A stretch of DNA of 64,000 nucleotides, taken from Ilyonectria destructans. Taxonomy: Eukaryota; Ascomycota; Sordariomycetes; Hypocreales; Nectriaceae. Each line of letters opens with the position of its first letter. The stretch's first letter is position 1. The stretch covers positions 1,240,001-1,304,000 of the forward strand of contig JAHEWK010000005.1 of NCBI GenBank assembly GCA_020740775.1, written 5' to 3'. The position numbers were made by a program, and so were the translations under genes. Below the pieces are notes generated by a model. That model was not told the DNA's origin, made no database searches, and saw only the letters and a program-made list of their open reading frames with translations. Below, one piece after another: positions 35,599-47,379 of the stretch.

Positions 35599-37228
35599 GA
35601 TGGCGATGCGTAGCGTATATATGAATGCGCCTTTCTAGTTTGGAGGGGGTGTGTAGCAGATATTGGTGTTGTGGGTGGCGAAGGTGTTGCTTTGGGCAGA
35701 TGCGAGGTCTACTGTTGCAGCGAAGCGCGAGATGCCTGTCTGGCTAGACAGACATTGGGATAATTACGTGGTAGACAACTCTAGAGGTCACGACTAGTTC
35801 ACGGCGAGCCCTCCCCAGCCAAAATCCGGGTGGATGTCTCCTCCACTGTTATTTTCCTGGCGAGAAGTCAAGGGCAAACAAGCGCAGTCGCTGCCGGTGG
35901 CACCGATGTTGTTATTGCAGTCGCGGGGCCTAGACAAGATGCGCAAGCTGCCGACAAGCAATGCGCGAGGTGACGGCTGTGGTTGAAGCTGGTTGGACGC
36001 GCTCCGTGGTGATGGGAACGAGCTCACGCGGGTGGGGGGAATAATTGGCGTCGCGTGCGCTTTCCACAGCGAAAGACGCCGCTAGGTGTCGTCGGACGGC
36101 GAGGGCGTGCGCCGAGTCTCAGTGCAGTAGTTCCTGCACGAGAACAAAAGGAAATTACTGCTTTTCTGTTGCAGAATAAACGCCGCGACAGTAATGCGTG
36201 CGACGATACCGACGGTGTTGGAGGCGATGATGCGAGGAGAAGGTTGTGAAGGGTGGAGCTTGCTTGCGGAGGTGACGAAAACTTCGGCACTACCTTACCT
36301 CCTACCTTGCCGCTCTACGAATTAGTGGGCAGCAACCCGCCACAGCAGGTGCATCTGGCGATTGGCGGCTGGCGCTATGGACTCGGGAGGTACTTGGCTC
36401 CGCGCACTTGGCCCCAGCTTCCACAATGCAAGCTGGAGGGGGGTAGCTGGAGCGTGATGCAAAAAGTCCTGATCCAAAATAATGTACTACATCAGCTCGC
36501 TTGCTCGACGCATCTCGCCCATTTTCCCGCTTTACTGTATATTCTATTCAAATATATAATAAGTTCTTTTTTATTGATTTTCGAGTATAAGCCTAAGATA
36601 TTTATCCTAACCCGCTAGCCCTTAAGACGGCAATACAGTAAATCATATAGATTAACAGTGCCCAACTCAGTACATTGCTTTGGATCAAAACTTTATACAT
36701 TTCACTGTACGTACCCTATCCGTTCCTTCCCTGCTTCCTGTCACCGTTGACATTTGACAGATCACAGATAGATGCCTGATTGTGGCAGCATGTTGGCCTG
36801 GGTCATGAGACACCAACCAGCATTCCCCCGCCTCTCAGAGATTCTACGAGGAACCATCGGGATTGGTGCGATTAGTCAGATCACGGTCCACTCGGAATAA
36901 CATCGGATGGACTCGTCCCAAGCCCCCCAAGCCCCCACTTCCTTCAGCCTTGTCAGCCTTGCATCCTCCCTCGCCTCAGCTAGATCGGTACGTAACTTTT
37001 TTTGTAACCTCAGGTATCCATCCCGCCGCCGACCACAACCAGCCAGCAGCGAGAGCTAACGCGGCGCGGCTGTGCCTGGAGCTCAGTTGCAACGACGTAA
37101 CGAATCTCAACACCAAACCTCCACCTCCACCACCGCAGCTCTCTTCCTCCCTCCACGAGCCTTCGAATTTTGCCTAGAGCTTGCTTTCCCATCGCAACTT
37201 TACTTCTCTTCGACTCCCCGACTTTACC
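35599..37228. promoter_or_regulatory. Divergent region between the Bye1-like and proteasome alpha-3 genes
   Basis: 1.6 kb with no supported frame. An AT-rich island at about 36535-36680 contrasts with the GC-rich surroundings and may be a decayed element. The last 200 bp before 37229 are pyrimidine-rich, as in leaders. Confidence 0.5.
36535..36680. other. AT-rich island
   Basis: A run of A/T-rich sequence (TATATTCTATTCAAATATATAA and on through TTTTTTATTGATTTTC) embedded in GC-rich DNA. It could be a decayed transposon mutated by RIP, but no element ends or coding remnants are visible. Confidence 0.4.
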
Positions 37229-38176
37229 ATGTCTCGCCGTTACGATTCCCGAGTGCGTGTGCCCGCCGCAGCTTCCCCAGCTCCAATCATCAACCATGAG
37301 AGCTGCCCCCGCTGACCGCTTCCGCAGACAACCATCTTCTCACCAGAGGGCCGCCTGTACCAGGTCGAGTATGCCCTAGAAGCCATCTCCCACGCCGGAA
37401 CCGCCATTGGCATCCTAGCCAAGGATGGCATTGTCCTGGCCGCCGAGCGAAAGGTCACCTCGAAGCTGCTGGAGCAGGACACTTCGGCCGAGAAGCTCTA
37501 CATCCTCAACGAGTGCGCTACGCCCCTCCCCTACATCATCAGAACCCCACTGACATGTTCATTCTAGTAACATGATCTGCGCCGTCGCAGGCATGACCGC
37601 CGATGCCAACATCCTCATCAACTACGCTCGACAAGCCGCCCAGCGCTACCTCCTCACCTACAACGAAGACATCCCCTGCGAGCAGCTCGTCCGCCGGCTG
37701 TGCGATCTCAAGCAAGGTTACACGCAGCATGGTGGTCTGCGACCTTTCGGTGTCTCCTTCATCTACGCCGGCTGGGACCCTCGGAGACAGTTCCAGCTCT
37801 ACCTCAGCAACCCCTCGGGCAACTATGGCGGTTGGAAGGCCACCAGTGCGGGAGCCAACAATGCCAGTGCGCAGAGCTTGCTGAAGCAGGACTACAAGGA
37901 GGACTGCACACTCGAGGAGGCTTGCGGTATGGCCGTCAAGGTCCTAAGCAAGACTATGGACTCGACTAAGTTGAGCAGCGAGAAGAGTACGTTTCACCCC
38001 TCTCCGTAACCCCCGATACTGGACGGCCGGCTAACCATGTGACTGCAGTCGAGTTTGCGACAGTGGGACAAACCGAGGACGGCAAGATCTACCACCGGCT
38101 GTGGAGTGCCGATGAGATCACGGCACTGTTGAAGGAGCATGACTTGGCCAAGACTGAAGATACCGAGGACAAGTAG
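37229..38176 (+). CDS. PRE9: 20S proteasome alpha-3 subunit
   Basis: Four exons: 37229-37252, 37328-37512, 37568-37986 and 38049-38176, for 251 residues. The first exon is just eight codons (MSRRYDSR), and the frame is exact across all three introns. The N-terminus has the alpha-subunit signature [22 protein letters not shown], which gates the 20S channel. [23 protein letters not shown] and [11 protein letters not shown] are specific to alpha-3 (yeast Pre9, human PSMA4). The last exon gives [16 protein letters not shown] and an acidic end. Alpha subunits are not catalytic; it forms part of the outer ring in cytosol and nucleus. A single-copy housekeeping gene, convergent with the PAP2 gene. 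Confidence 0.96.
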
Positions 38177-38414
38177 AGGCAATAGATTTTTTTGATAGAT
38201 GGTGGAGGGGAAACCGGGCCATCCTACATCGCCCCTGTAACAATAATATCATGGAATGACCAAAACATGTGTGGCCCAGCGCCGTTTCGCTAAGAGCAAC
38301 TCGCATCTGCATACAACACAACGTACAGCACATCCCCCAATGCATTTTCAACATCCAGCTCTCACTCTCTGCTTCTCACTTGCAATACAAGGTTTACCAT
38401 GCCTAGGCCCGAAA

Positions 38415-39541
38415 TCAGCGGCGTGCTCCTCTTACAACGTTCAGCTCAAATCCTACATCTGCGCCTGCCCTAGCCTCTTCGTCATCCGTGACACGTTGCC
38501 AGCCCGGCTGGGTGTCGGTTCCTGGGGGTGGGTAAGGCTCGTCGCATCGCTGGCTGGAAAGTCGCGGCCAATGTCTTCGGTAGCTCCAGTAGGCAATGGT
38601 CATGCCCAGAACCGACCCTACGCAGACGTCGTACACGTCGTGTCTGTAGTCTTCGCACCGCGAGATGGCAATCATGGCAGCGCCGATGAGCGGAAACAGG
38701 CAAACCAGCGCCCGGCTAAGATCTCGACCACCAGCCGCATACCGGAAGACGTGGAGCTGACCTGCCAGGAAGAGGCTAAGAAATCCCAGACCAGCAAAGG
38801 AGAAGGACGAGTGGCCGGAGGGGAAGGAGCGCCAGCCGTCCTGGAGATCGTGGCCGTCAGGCGCCGTACAAATGTCAATGGTGACGAGGATGTTGGCCTG
38901 TGTGTCTGGGGCTGGCTGGCAGCGAGCCAGCAGGTCTGGGCGAGGCCGACCGACGGCGTTCTTAATGATATCAGTGATAAAGGTTGTCAGAACAATGGAG
39001 ATGAAAAATGAGAGGTAGGTGGCTTCGTGTTTGGCCGGTGAAGATCGCACCCAGAGGTTGTAAGCGATGAGGACACCGAGGGGGACGAAGAGGGCGTAGA
39101 CAAAGTTCATGACTAGTCGTAGTGGTCAGGCGCTTTCTTTCAGATGACAACGGTCGGCAATTAGGCCCTTAGGTAGACGTACCAACGGGGACGCGCTCGT
39201 GGAGAGCATGAGGGTAAGAGATGGCGAGGTCATTGACTGAGAACATCCGGTGGAACGGTGTTACAAAGACAACTATCTGTAAGCAGGGCAAGAAAGAATG
39301 ATTCTGTCAGAAATGCCGAGGTTCGATGAGGGCATTCGGAAGTGCGGCCTTACAAGGATCCATGCGGATAATAGAAACGTGAAGCCCACATAGTCGGGCG
39401 CATGCGATGTCTATGTCGAAGCCAGCGTCAGCCAAGCTCTGTCTCAGGAGTAGTGAGCCGCCGAGGCGAACAAACCTTCCAGCACCGCTTCAAAAACGCG
39501 ACGGGCCCACCGGCCACGTTGCCGCTATGAGCTGGAGCCAT
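38415..39541 (-). CDS. PAP2-family lipid phosphate phosphatase
   Basis: Four exons: 39541-39476, 39410-39354, 39276-39183 and 39112-38415, for 304 residues. The three short 5' exons are assigned from splice signals and family fit (TSHAPDYVGFTFLLSAWIL, then VTPFHRMFSVNDLAISYPH). All three phosphatase motifs are present: KNAVGRPRP (KX6RP), SFPSGHSSFS (PSGH), and SRCEDYRHDVYD (SRX5HX3D). Six hydrophobic segments fit the LPP/DPP1 membrane topology. The enzyme removes phosphate from phosphatidate, diacylglycerol pyrophosphate or related lipids in ER, Golgi or vacuole membranes. It is closest to the yeast Dpp1/Lpp1 group, but which substrate it prefers cannot be told. Confidence 0.9.
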
Positions 39542-40239
39542 GGATGGGGCAAGACTGAGGATGAAATGAGGATGAGGGTTCGGAGCGAGTCGGAGGCTCG
39601 CGTGACATTGAGTGAGCTGAAGGAGAGTCTCGGGACTTCAGGATGCTGTCTGTGTTGAGGAGTTGTGGGTGGACGACGTGAGGAATTCTCGTCGACGTTA
39701 TCACTTTTCCATGAATGGGGGTTGACAGGGACGTTGCGTAGAGACCAGTACGGGCAACGTTGAGATAGCTGAAACCATAGGTGGAAGTTGGAATGTTTCC
39801 CAAAAAAAGGAGGGTCCATTGGAAAGATGCTGGGGTTGATAATTAATTACAAGCTGCACCGGAGATGACATCGCACCAACCCAGCAAGAACATGGCGGAC
39901 AAGAACGAGATGTACAGCTGTGTATGTACATTTATTACCCTTAATTCATCACAATCTATCTCCGTATGTATGTACAACCGCGTCTTATTACTCTGAAGAC
40001 AATTCACTCCACCAGGGTCTGGGGGTATAGGGTAGGCCAACTGTCCCGCCGCCACTGACTGGCCCAAGCTCCATAATTTCTTTCGACTGGCTTCAACACC
40101 AGAGCCAACAATAACCATCATCACCATCAACAACACGAGCGCAATTCTCTGTCGCAACTCCGCTACCCACCGCAACGCTATAAAAATCTACCCCCGAAAG
40201 GCATATACAGCAATGCGATAGCCCGAGGTACACCCGACG
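39542..40239. promoter_or_regulatory. Divergent promoter region, PAP2 gene and WW/FF gene
   Basis: About 700 bp between two start codons facing apart. It is AT-richer near 39835-39990. No frame is supported. Confidence 0.55.
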
Positions 40240-41937
40240 ATGCTACGATCTACCCATAAGCCTTCCGCGGCTGCGCTGGCGCCGTTGCCTCCAGGATGGA
40301 CAGAGCACACGGCTCCGACCGGTCATACATACTTTTACCACGCCGAGTCGAAAGAGTCAACATACAAGCGACCCGGTGTTGAGCCTGCCCCTGTGCAACT
40401 ACCCGTACATGGTGCAGCTCCTGCATTTTCTCCGTATGGCGCCGTGCCATCCCTCTCCGACCCCAATGTCGCGAACGCCTATATGGCCCAATTCCATGCC
40501 TCCCAACAACCTACCCAGAACCAAAACCATCGCGGTGGTCATGGTGGCGGTCGCGGCGGATTTGAGGGCCGCCCAAAGCCCGCGCCTGTCGACAAGCCCA
40601 GGAGGAAAGAGGCGATCCCAGGCTGTGAGCCGTGGATCCTCGTGTACACCAAGTACTCGCGACGATTTGTCTACAACCCGATTAAGAAGACAAGCTACTG
40701 GCGCATTCCAGAGAAGCTGATGCCCGGGATATTGGAACTCGACAAGGCGCGCATCCTTGGAAAGGCTGCCGGGGAGTCAGAGTCAAAGGACGAAGGTCCA
40801 AAACCAGCACCGAAGCCCGAGCTACCTCCGTCTCGTGCTCCCGATGCCGTCCAGGATGATGACAGCGAATACGAGGAAGTCGAAGTTACAGATGATGAGG
40901 GAGAAGGCGATGACGACAATGGGGAACACCCATCCAAACGACAACGAACTGAAGAGGCTGACGAGGACGCTGTGGTGGAATTCACCGAGGAAGACATTGC
41001 TATGCAGCTACAAGCAATGGGTGAGGAATACGGCCTGGACCCTGGAGAATATGACGATGGTAACGCCGAGAATTGGCCTGAAGGCGCTGAAGGAGTGCCC
41101 TTGTCGGAAGACGACGCGAAATATCTCTTCAAGGACCTCCTCAACGACTTCAACATCAACCCCTACAGCCCCTGGGACAAACTCTTGGAGGAGGGCAAAA
41201 TTGTAGACGACTTGCGATACACAGCACTGGGAACGACCAAGGAGCGCAAAGAATGCTGGGACGAGTGGACGCGCGAGAAGATTGCGGAGCTGAAGGAGCA
41301 GAGGGCGCGACAGGAGAAGAAGGATCCCCGAATTGCCTACATGGCCTTCCTGCAGGAAAAGGCTACCCCGAAGCTGTACTGGCCCGAGTTCAAACGCAAG
41401 TACAAAAAGGAATCCTCCATGAAGGACTTGCATTTGTCCGACAAAGACCGCGAGAAGGCCTATCGCGAGCACATCGCCAGGCTGAAGATGTCTCAGTCGA
41501 CGCTCAAGTCCGATCTCACCGCGTTGCTCAAGGCTCAGCCAATTAACCTGCTAAATAACAAGTCGCTGTCAACCGGCCTGCCGACCCAGATCCTTATCGA
41601 CGTCCGCTACATATCCCTTGAGCCCAAGGTGCGCGACCCCCTGATCGAGGCCTACGTCAGCAACCTGGCCCCGCCGCCGGAAGACCTCGAGGCTGTCAAG
41701 GACGACGAGGATAAAAAGAAGCAACGCGAGGCGCGCGAGAAGCGAGAGCGAGCTCTTGAGGAGAGGAACCGTGCGGTGGAGGAGCAGCGGAGGAAGCGCG
41801 AGAAAGACGTGGCCATGAGTAAGGCTAGGTTGAGGGAGGAGGAGAGGGAATTAGAGATGGCTATGAGAGTGGGAAAGCAAGGGTTACAAAGCCAATTGGC
41901 GAGCATGCAACAGGATGAAGCCAAGGACGCTTCCTGA
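40240..41937 (+). CDS. WW/FF-domain pre-mRNA splicing factor (Urn1/Dre4-like)
   Basis: A single exon of 565 residues. A WW domain is at about 17-45 (LPPGWTEHTAPTGHTYFYH...STYKRP), with Tyr in place of the second Trp. A second WW-like segment is at about 128-158 (EPWILVYTKYSRRFVYN...SYWRIP). A Gly/Arg patch (HRGGHGGGRGG) separates them and an acidic region follows. FF domains start near 303 (FNINPYSPWDKLLEEGKIVDDLRY) and 363 (RIAYMAFLQEK...YWPEFKRKY), and the C-terminal helix is Arg/Glu-rich. Yeast Urn1 and fission-yeast Dre4 share this layout and associate with the spliceosome. It is likely nuclear, linking splicing factors and polymerase. TCERG1/Prp40 relatives have more FF repeats, so I favour the Urn1/Dre4 group. 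Confidence 0.87.
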   Translation: MLRSTHKPSAAALAPLPPGWTEHTAPTGHTYFYHAESKESTYKRPGVEPAPVQLPVHGAAPAFSPYGAVPSLSDPNVANAYMAQFHASQQPTQNQNHRGGHGGGRGGFEGRPKPAPVDKPRRKEAIPGCEPWILVYTKYSRRFVYNPIKKTSYWRIPEKLMPGILELDKARILGKAAGESESKDEGPKPAPKPELPPSRAPDAVQDDDSEYEEVEVTDDEGEGDDDNGEHPSKRQRTEEADEDAVVEFTEEDIAMQLQAMGEEYGLDPGEYDDGNAENWPEGAEGVPLSEDDAKYLFKDLLNDFNINPYSPWDKLLEEGKIVDDLRYTALGTTKERKECWDEWTREKIAELKEQRARQEKKDPRIAYMAFLQEKATPKLYWPEFKRKYKKESSMKDLHLSDKDREKAYREHIARLKMSQSTLKSDLTALLKAQPINLLNNKSLSTGLPTQILIDVRYISLEPKVRDPLIEAYVSNLAPPPEDLEAVKDDEDKKKQREAREKRERALEERNRAVEEQRRKREKDVAMSKARLREEERELEMAMRVGKQGLQSQLASMQQDEAKDAS

Positions 41938-42040
41938 TGGCCTCAAGTCATGATTCACCTAGATTGTGTAATTGGTCACAAAGGGGCTGGAAATAGAAGT
42001 GAATCAAATACATATATATACTGGGAATGAAGCAGCAAGC

Positions 42041-43869
42041 TTACAGCCCATACATGAATGTCAACTTCTTATCCGCATATCTCCGGTCATTCAACCTCTC
42101 ATTTTCCACCTCGGCATCGGTCATCGTGGCCAGCAAGGCCCGCTTCCTCTTGTTGTCGGCCGCCAGCATGAAGCGATACGACAGGTAGCCAATAAAGGCG
42201 ACGACGAGGAAGCCGATGGTTGTATAAAACGGAACGTGATAGTCCGGCGAGAACTTCGGTCGATACAGCTGCGCGCCGATGACGCCGCCCAGGTTGCCGA
42301 AGCCGTTGACGCCCAGGACTAGCGACCGCTTGCCCGGCTCGGGCGTGTTGCCGCTCAGCCAGGCGATCGTGAGCGGCGCTGAGACGTAGATGCCCGAGAG
42401 CAGGAGACACAGCGCAATGTATTTGCCGGTGCAAGAGGGGACGGTGACGGTCAGCACGAGGCCCGTGATGGCCACTAGCACGCCGCCCATTATATGATAG
42501 CCGCGCTCCTTGCGATGGTCAGAGCTGAAGGCGAAGATGTAGAGGCCGATGGCGCCGCAGACGAACGGGGGAACTGTCATCTTGAAAGAATGGGCTGTTA
42601 GACTCGTCCTGGGCACTTTGCGTTTCAAGTATAGAGAATACTCACCAAATTGGCCAGGATGGACTCATATCCTAGCCCCTGAAGCACCAAAGGCAGAAAC
42701 ACTGGAAAAGCGCCACTGGGGACGCTGGCGCAGATGTTGAGCACAAGGACAGACCATAGTTTCCAGTCCTTGACCGTCTCGACGACATCCCTCTTGCTTA
42801 ACCGATCCATCTCCATACCATCCTCGCCATAGTCGTGCTTGACGAAAGCCGCCGTGTCCTGTTTTATCCGCTCCATAGCGAGGAGGCGCTCGTCGGGGCT
42901 GAGAAACCAGGCCGTCCCGGGTCCGCTGGGCAGCCAGAGCCAGGCTACGAGGGCGAAGAAGCATGTGAGGGTTCCTTCGATTATGAAAAGGTACTGCCAG
43001 TTTTTGAGAGGGCCGCCGTGGAGGTGGAAGACGCCGTAGGCTGCGGGTTGTCAGTCGGGGGCAGAAGAGCGGTGGGAAATCAGGAGTCGCACCGATGGAG
43101 CCGGAAAAGGCGCCCGCGATGGCATATTGTCCGTAGAAGAGGGCGAGTCTGACGCAAAGGTCGAATCTGGTGTAGAAGGAGGACAAGTATGCGACCGAAG
43201 TTGGGTAGAAGCCGGCCTCGAAGACGCCGATGAGCAATCGCGTGGTGATGAGTGCCCCTGAGATCAAGTTAGAGGGAGTTAGGAATTGGCGAAGTAGGCT
43301 TCTAGGGGAAGATTTCACATACCACGTCCTTTGATAAAAGCCTGACCGATGGTCACGACGCCCCAGGAGAACTGGGATATTGTTAGTAACCGATGGGGCA
43401 AAGCCCGCCGATCACCTCAGTCAACTCACCATCGTAATCGGTATCCAGTGTCGGGCCCCGATGTATCGCCCCACTGCGGCAGATACTGGTTGGAGAAGGA
43501 CAAAGGTCACGAAGAACAGGGAGACTGCTTCATTCAGGTCTTCTGGCTGAGCGCCAATGTCACTGGTGAAGCCTGGATTCCATCAGCTCGTGGTTTCCTT
43601 GGGATATGTCGAATGCTTGGTGGGTGTGAGCGCATACCTTGGGTTTCGGCATTGCCAACATTGCCGCGATCCAGGCCATTGAACAAATAGAGGAGCGATA
43701 GCAGAGGCAGAAGGGCGACGTCTATCTTGCGGTTAAGTGCTCGGTTCTGTATCTCGAACTCGTGAGTTGGTGCTGCCTCGACTGGGCTGCATGTTGTGGG
43801 TTGCGACGGCTGCAACAGTTGCGACTCTGGGTCTGTAGTCGTTGCCGAGGTCACCGTCGTCATTTCCAC
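42041..43869 (-). CDS. MFS transporter, anion:cation symporter (Dal5/TNA1-like) family
   Basis: Six exons: 43869-43638, 43572-43430, 43371-43323, 43257-43093, 43040-42646 and 42580-42041, for 507 residues. Every junction has standard splice sites and keeps frame. The N-terminal tail is cytosolic. TM1 follows RKIDVALLPLLSLLYLFNGLDRGNVGNA, the typical ACS opening. TRLLIGVFEAGFYPTSVAYLSSFYTR is the ACS-family signature. Twelve TM segments can be counted. Relatives carry allantoate, nicotinate, pantothenate, biotin or other organic anions at the plasma membrane. The substrate cannot be read from sequence. It lies about 8 kb from the siderophore genes but is not of the siderophore-transporter (SIT/ARN) type, so a link to iron is not implied. 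Confidence 0.88.
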
Positions 43870-45399
43870 TGGTGCGTCTTTGCGGGATAACGAATAGGAC
43901 TCTGGAGAGGAGCCAAACCTTATTCGCTGGCCAAGTCCGTGACGAGATTCGACGACGAGACTCGAGGGGCATCCAAAGCTTGGATGGTTCTCGTTGTCAG
44001 GTCGGGACCGGCTCAGCCAAAGTCAGTCCAGTGACGTTGTTTTGTACCCGTTTCATCGGCCAAGATGAAGACGCATCCCAGGCAGAGATGGTCTGCTGCC
44101 TTCACAGGATCCCTTCGAGGACAGGCTCCAAGGGTGCTGGGACAGGTCGGGGGTTCACCCCTCACCGAGTTCCCGGCATGCCCTAGACTTCACGTAAGCG
44201 GGGCCATTCATCAACCCGACTCAGGCGTCATGTTAATTATTATGGGCGCGCGGCGTATGGCATGGGGGTAATGTAGCAGTGAGGAGGTCTTGGATGACGA
44301 CCGAACGCTCAGGACAAAGCGCGCCCCGAAGTGGACCACCCGAGCCCCCAAATCTGGGTCTGAATCTTGACCCTGATACTAATTATCTGTCCACGAGGGG
44401 GGACGGTTTAGGCGTTTGGCACGTTTCGGAATGCTTTGAACGCCGGCGGTCTGGCCGTCCAGATTGTCGGGTTCCGCGAAAAGCGTATCCGCCAATAAAG
44501 AAGGCCTGGGACGAGTCAGACTTTCCAGTGTCGAGGCGCTTCATTGAGCTCGGCGACGCTGCAACTAGCGGGGATCCAGCCAGATCAGCCAGTTGACTGT
44601 GCGGGAATGTGTCGTGGTTGAAAGGGTGGTGCTATATGGCCGGGGGGTCCCAGCCTTCAGGCCTGTCTTCTCTCCACCTGACAGCTCGACAGGGTCTTCA
44701 ACCTTGGGATGGATGGATGGATGGACATTATCAATGAGATTATGAGTCCCATGACCTCATGTCGACGCATTCCTTGACTTGATGCAGTAATGCCCTCCAT
44801 CTGCACGCCTGTAGGGCTGTAAGGCTGACCTGCACACCCCAGCCCATGCATTATCGCGCGGCAATGTACTATAGTAGTGTGCCTTGGTTAAATTTGATTC
44901 TGATGTCATAATCGTTGTGTTGGTTCCCCGCCAGGGTCCCCCAGAGACGAGACAATTACCCCGAGATGTGTTGGGCCCTAGAATGTTCTCGATTCATCAA
45001 AGTCGCGTTCCAGAACAACGCCAGCCGAAACGCTTCTCACTATTTGATGGGCTCGGAGCGCGCTTCTGAATCGAGCGGTCAACACTACCGAGAAACGCGA
45101 CACTATATTCTTCTAGCGGCTTTAGGTCAAACAAATCCTTCACCTGTAAATGAGACCAAGAAGAAGGCAGCCCGCCTCTTTGGAGCGTTTTGTCCAGACA
45201 GGCTTCGCAGGCCACTTTCATCCGCAAGCGCCAGCCTGGTAATAAAATATTGCTTGCTGTGACGATCCGGCAGAGATCACCGAACATCATCATTGGCCGC
45301 CCGTGGTCGTCATCCGGCTCGGGTATGTTGCGTGTTGAAGCACGATGTGTATTGCGAAGGATAATAATACGCGATTCCTAGCCAGCGGATGATTCAAAG
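43870..45399. other. Intergenic, no gene seen
   Basis: 1.5 kb between the transporter start and the Nudix-eIF2B-like stop, both on the minus strand. It contains a GGATGGATGGATGGAC run (44705-44725) and no supported frame. Confidence 0.55.
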
Positions 45400-47085
45400 C
45401 TAGAGACCAGTGAAGAACCTGTCGGCGTCTTTGCGGACATTCTCAGCCCAATCGGCAATTGCTTTCGTGTCCGTAGCACCGTCCTCAGTCAAGTAGTAGT
45501 CGACCAAGCTGGATGAAACCCAGTCAGAGCAAGCGCTTTTCACCTCGACTTGTGGACTCGAGTCTGTCTGCGATTGAACCGAGCCCCCAAGTGCTTGAGC
45601 GACTTCTTGCGGATGGTTCTCCTCCTCGGTAAGGGATTCAAATGGCAGTATATTTTCTTTGTCGAAAAGCGCGACGACTTTGACACCTGGCGACACGTGT
45701 TTGGCTGCCAGGATTGCGGGTAACAAATCAGTCTTGTTGGTCACATTCCCGGTCTTATCAATCGGGTCCGCCCCGACGAGAATTAGATCGACATCTTTGG
45801 CAGCCGTGTCAAAACCGGCATCCTGATACACGGTGATATTCGTTTTGGTGGAGTCATTGTGTACAGACGAGGCGATCGTATCGGCTATGTTGACGCCTTC
45901 GAAGAGTGGACGCGATTCGAGGACCCGGATATCAAGGGATGCCTTGCCATGTTTCAAGACTTGCGTGATACCGGATGTTATCGCGGAGCTGGATGAGAGT
46001 GTGAGGATTCTGACAATTTCAGCCCTCGAAAAATGTGTTGTCAAGAAGCCATCAAGGGACGCGCCGACTTGAGAGATGACATTTTGTCGATGCTGATTGT
46101 ATTGCTCGAGAGCCTGGACAATGCAATCGATCGAGCCTTCGAGAGATGAACCGTCATGTGGCAGCTTCTCCTCAATAATGGCCAAGCTGGAGACCATGGC
46201 GCTTAAGGTAGGCGCCCCCGTACTCTCCCCTCCATTCTTCCACAAGTGCCATGCGGTGAACCTCGCATTCCTCCACCACACCTCTCGCGAGTCCGTTTCA
46301 AGTTTCTTGATCACGTCGACGAGAATTCCTAGCGCTTTTGAGGAAAGTTGGTGCCCACTACTCTCGTGGTCGCTCTGCAGGGCAATTAACCCGTCCCCGA
46401 GTGTCCTGCCCGCCTCCTCTCCGAGATCAATATTGAACCAGACTCGCCTTAAGCTCTCCAAGATGCGGGGGACGCCTTGGAACTCGTCTGATCCGTTGAT
46501 AACGTTGGGGTCAAACCACTCATATCCTTCGTGCTCCCAGTCCAGCTGGATGCCAGCTTCACCGTGACCGCCTTCTTTTGTCGACTTGAGGACGAAACCA
46601 AACGGGTTGATAACCCATTCTCTATCAACAGACTCATCGACAAACGAGTATGGCTTACCCTGGCGAAAGAGGCGTAAAGAAGTATGTGTGAGAGTCGTCT
46701 CCTCCTTCAATTCTCGCCACGCTGTGGCTAGCGGATTGGCGTCAGTTTTCTCGACGCCGCCCGCAATCGGCGCATATTTATGCCTGCGAATTGTTGTTAA
46801 CCATTGTAACAATAAAAAGGTTGGATAAGAAAAAATGGCAATTGAAACTCACTGGTATGCTCGCACTTTGCCGCTCCTGCGGAAAAGTGCCACCTGGGGC
46901 TTCTTGGTGGTATCGTCATCGGGGAACTTGAAGATGAAGCTGCCGGCGACGGCGCGACGCTGGAGATGTGACATGGTTGTTGAGATGCTGCGTGCCTGAC
47001 GCGCCCAACTACTAGCACACGATGCCGATCTGCAAAGGGCCACTCGTGCGGCCATGGTGAAAGCCGAGCGTCGAGACCTTGACAT
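45400..47085 (-). CDS. Nudix-eIF2B-like fusion protein
   Basis: Two exons, 47085-46853 and 46783-45400, for 538 residues; the intron is GTGAGT...TTCGCAG in phase 2. The N-terminal half is a Nudix domain. Around residues 78-105 the box reads AGGVEKTDANPLATAWRELKEE: the metal-binding RELKEE core is present, but the Glu normally found earlier in the box is Ala and the later Gly is Thr, so hydrolase activity may be altered. The C-terminal half (about 200-520) resembles eIF2B alpha/beta/delta and ribose-1,5-bisphosphate isomerase folds: ILTLSSSSAITSGI, VLESRPLFEGV, DLILVGADPI and GNVTNKTD are typical. This fusion is known in filamentous fungi but uncharacterised. It is unlikely to be a core eIF2B subunit. 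The first 37 residues are Arg/Ser/Ala-rich like a mitochondrial presequence; a second ATG at 46974 would omit them. Confidence 0.85.
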
Positions 47086-47379
47086 GAAGTGGTGAATAAA
47101 TGCAAGTGATATTGGCGCGTTTCGTTGTGGCGGAATCGCTGAGCCAACAGCTGGCGGCAGGCATCACCTGACGTCCGTCCCTACGCGTTTACTGCACCTC
47201 GCACCATTCAGGTGAATGTCAACTGCATCGCCGTGACAAAGGGACTAGGAATAGAAAATCACAGAAAATCATTCTAGTTTTAATTAGGGTATTTTATATA
47301 GACAAGAACTAATAGGGTTACAAGAGTATCCACTCCTACTGTGTTGCGGAGGCGGGTACGCAGGAATTACAGCCCCAAA
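47086..47379. other. Short intergenic region with an AT-rich part
   Basis: 294 bp between the Nudix-fusion start and the regulator stop. Bases 47258-47330 are AT-rich (AATCATTCTAGTTTTAATTA and on), unlike the flanks. Confidence 0.5.

Noticed and set aside
42041..43869. MFS gene as a siderophore transporter
   Set aside because: It has the ACS (Dal5/TNA1) signature and 12 TM segments, not the 14-TM SIT/ARN type.
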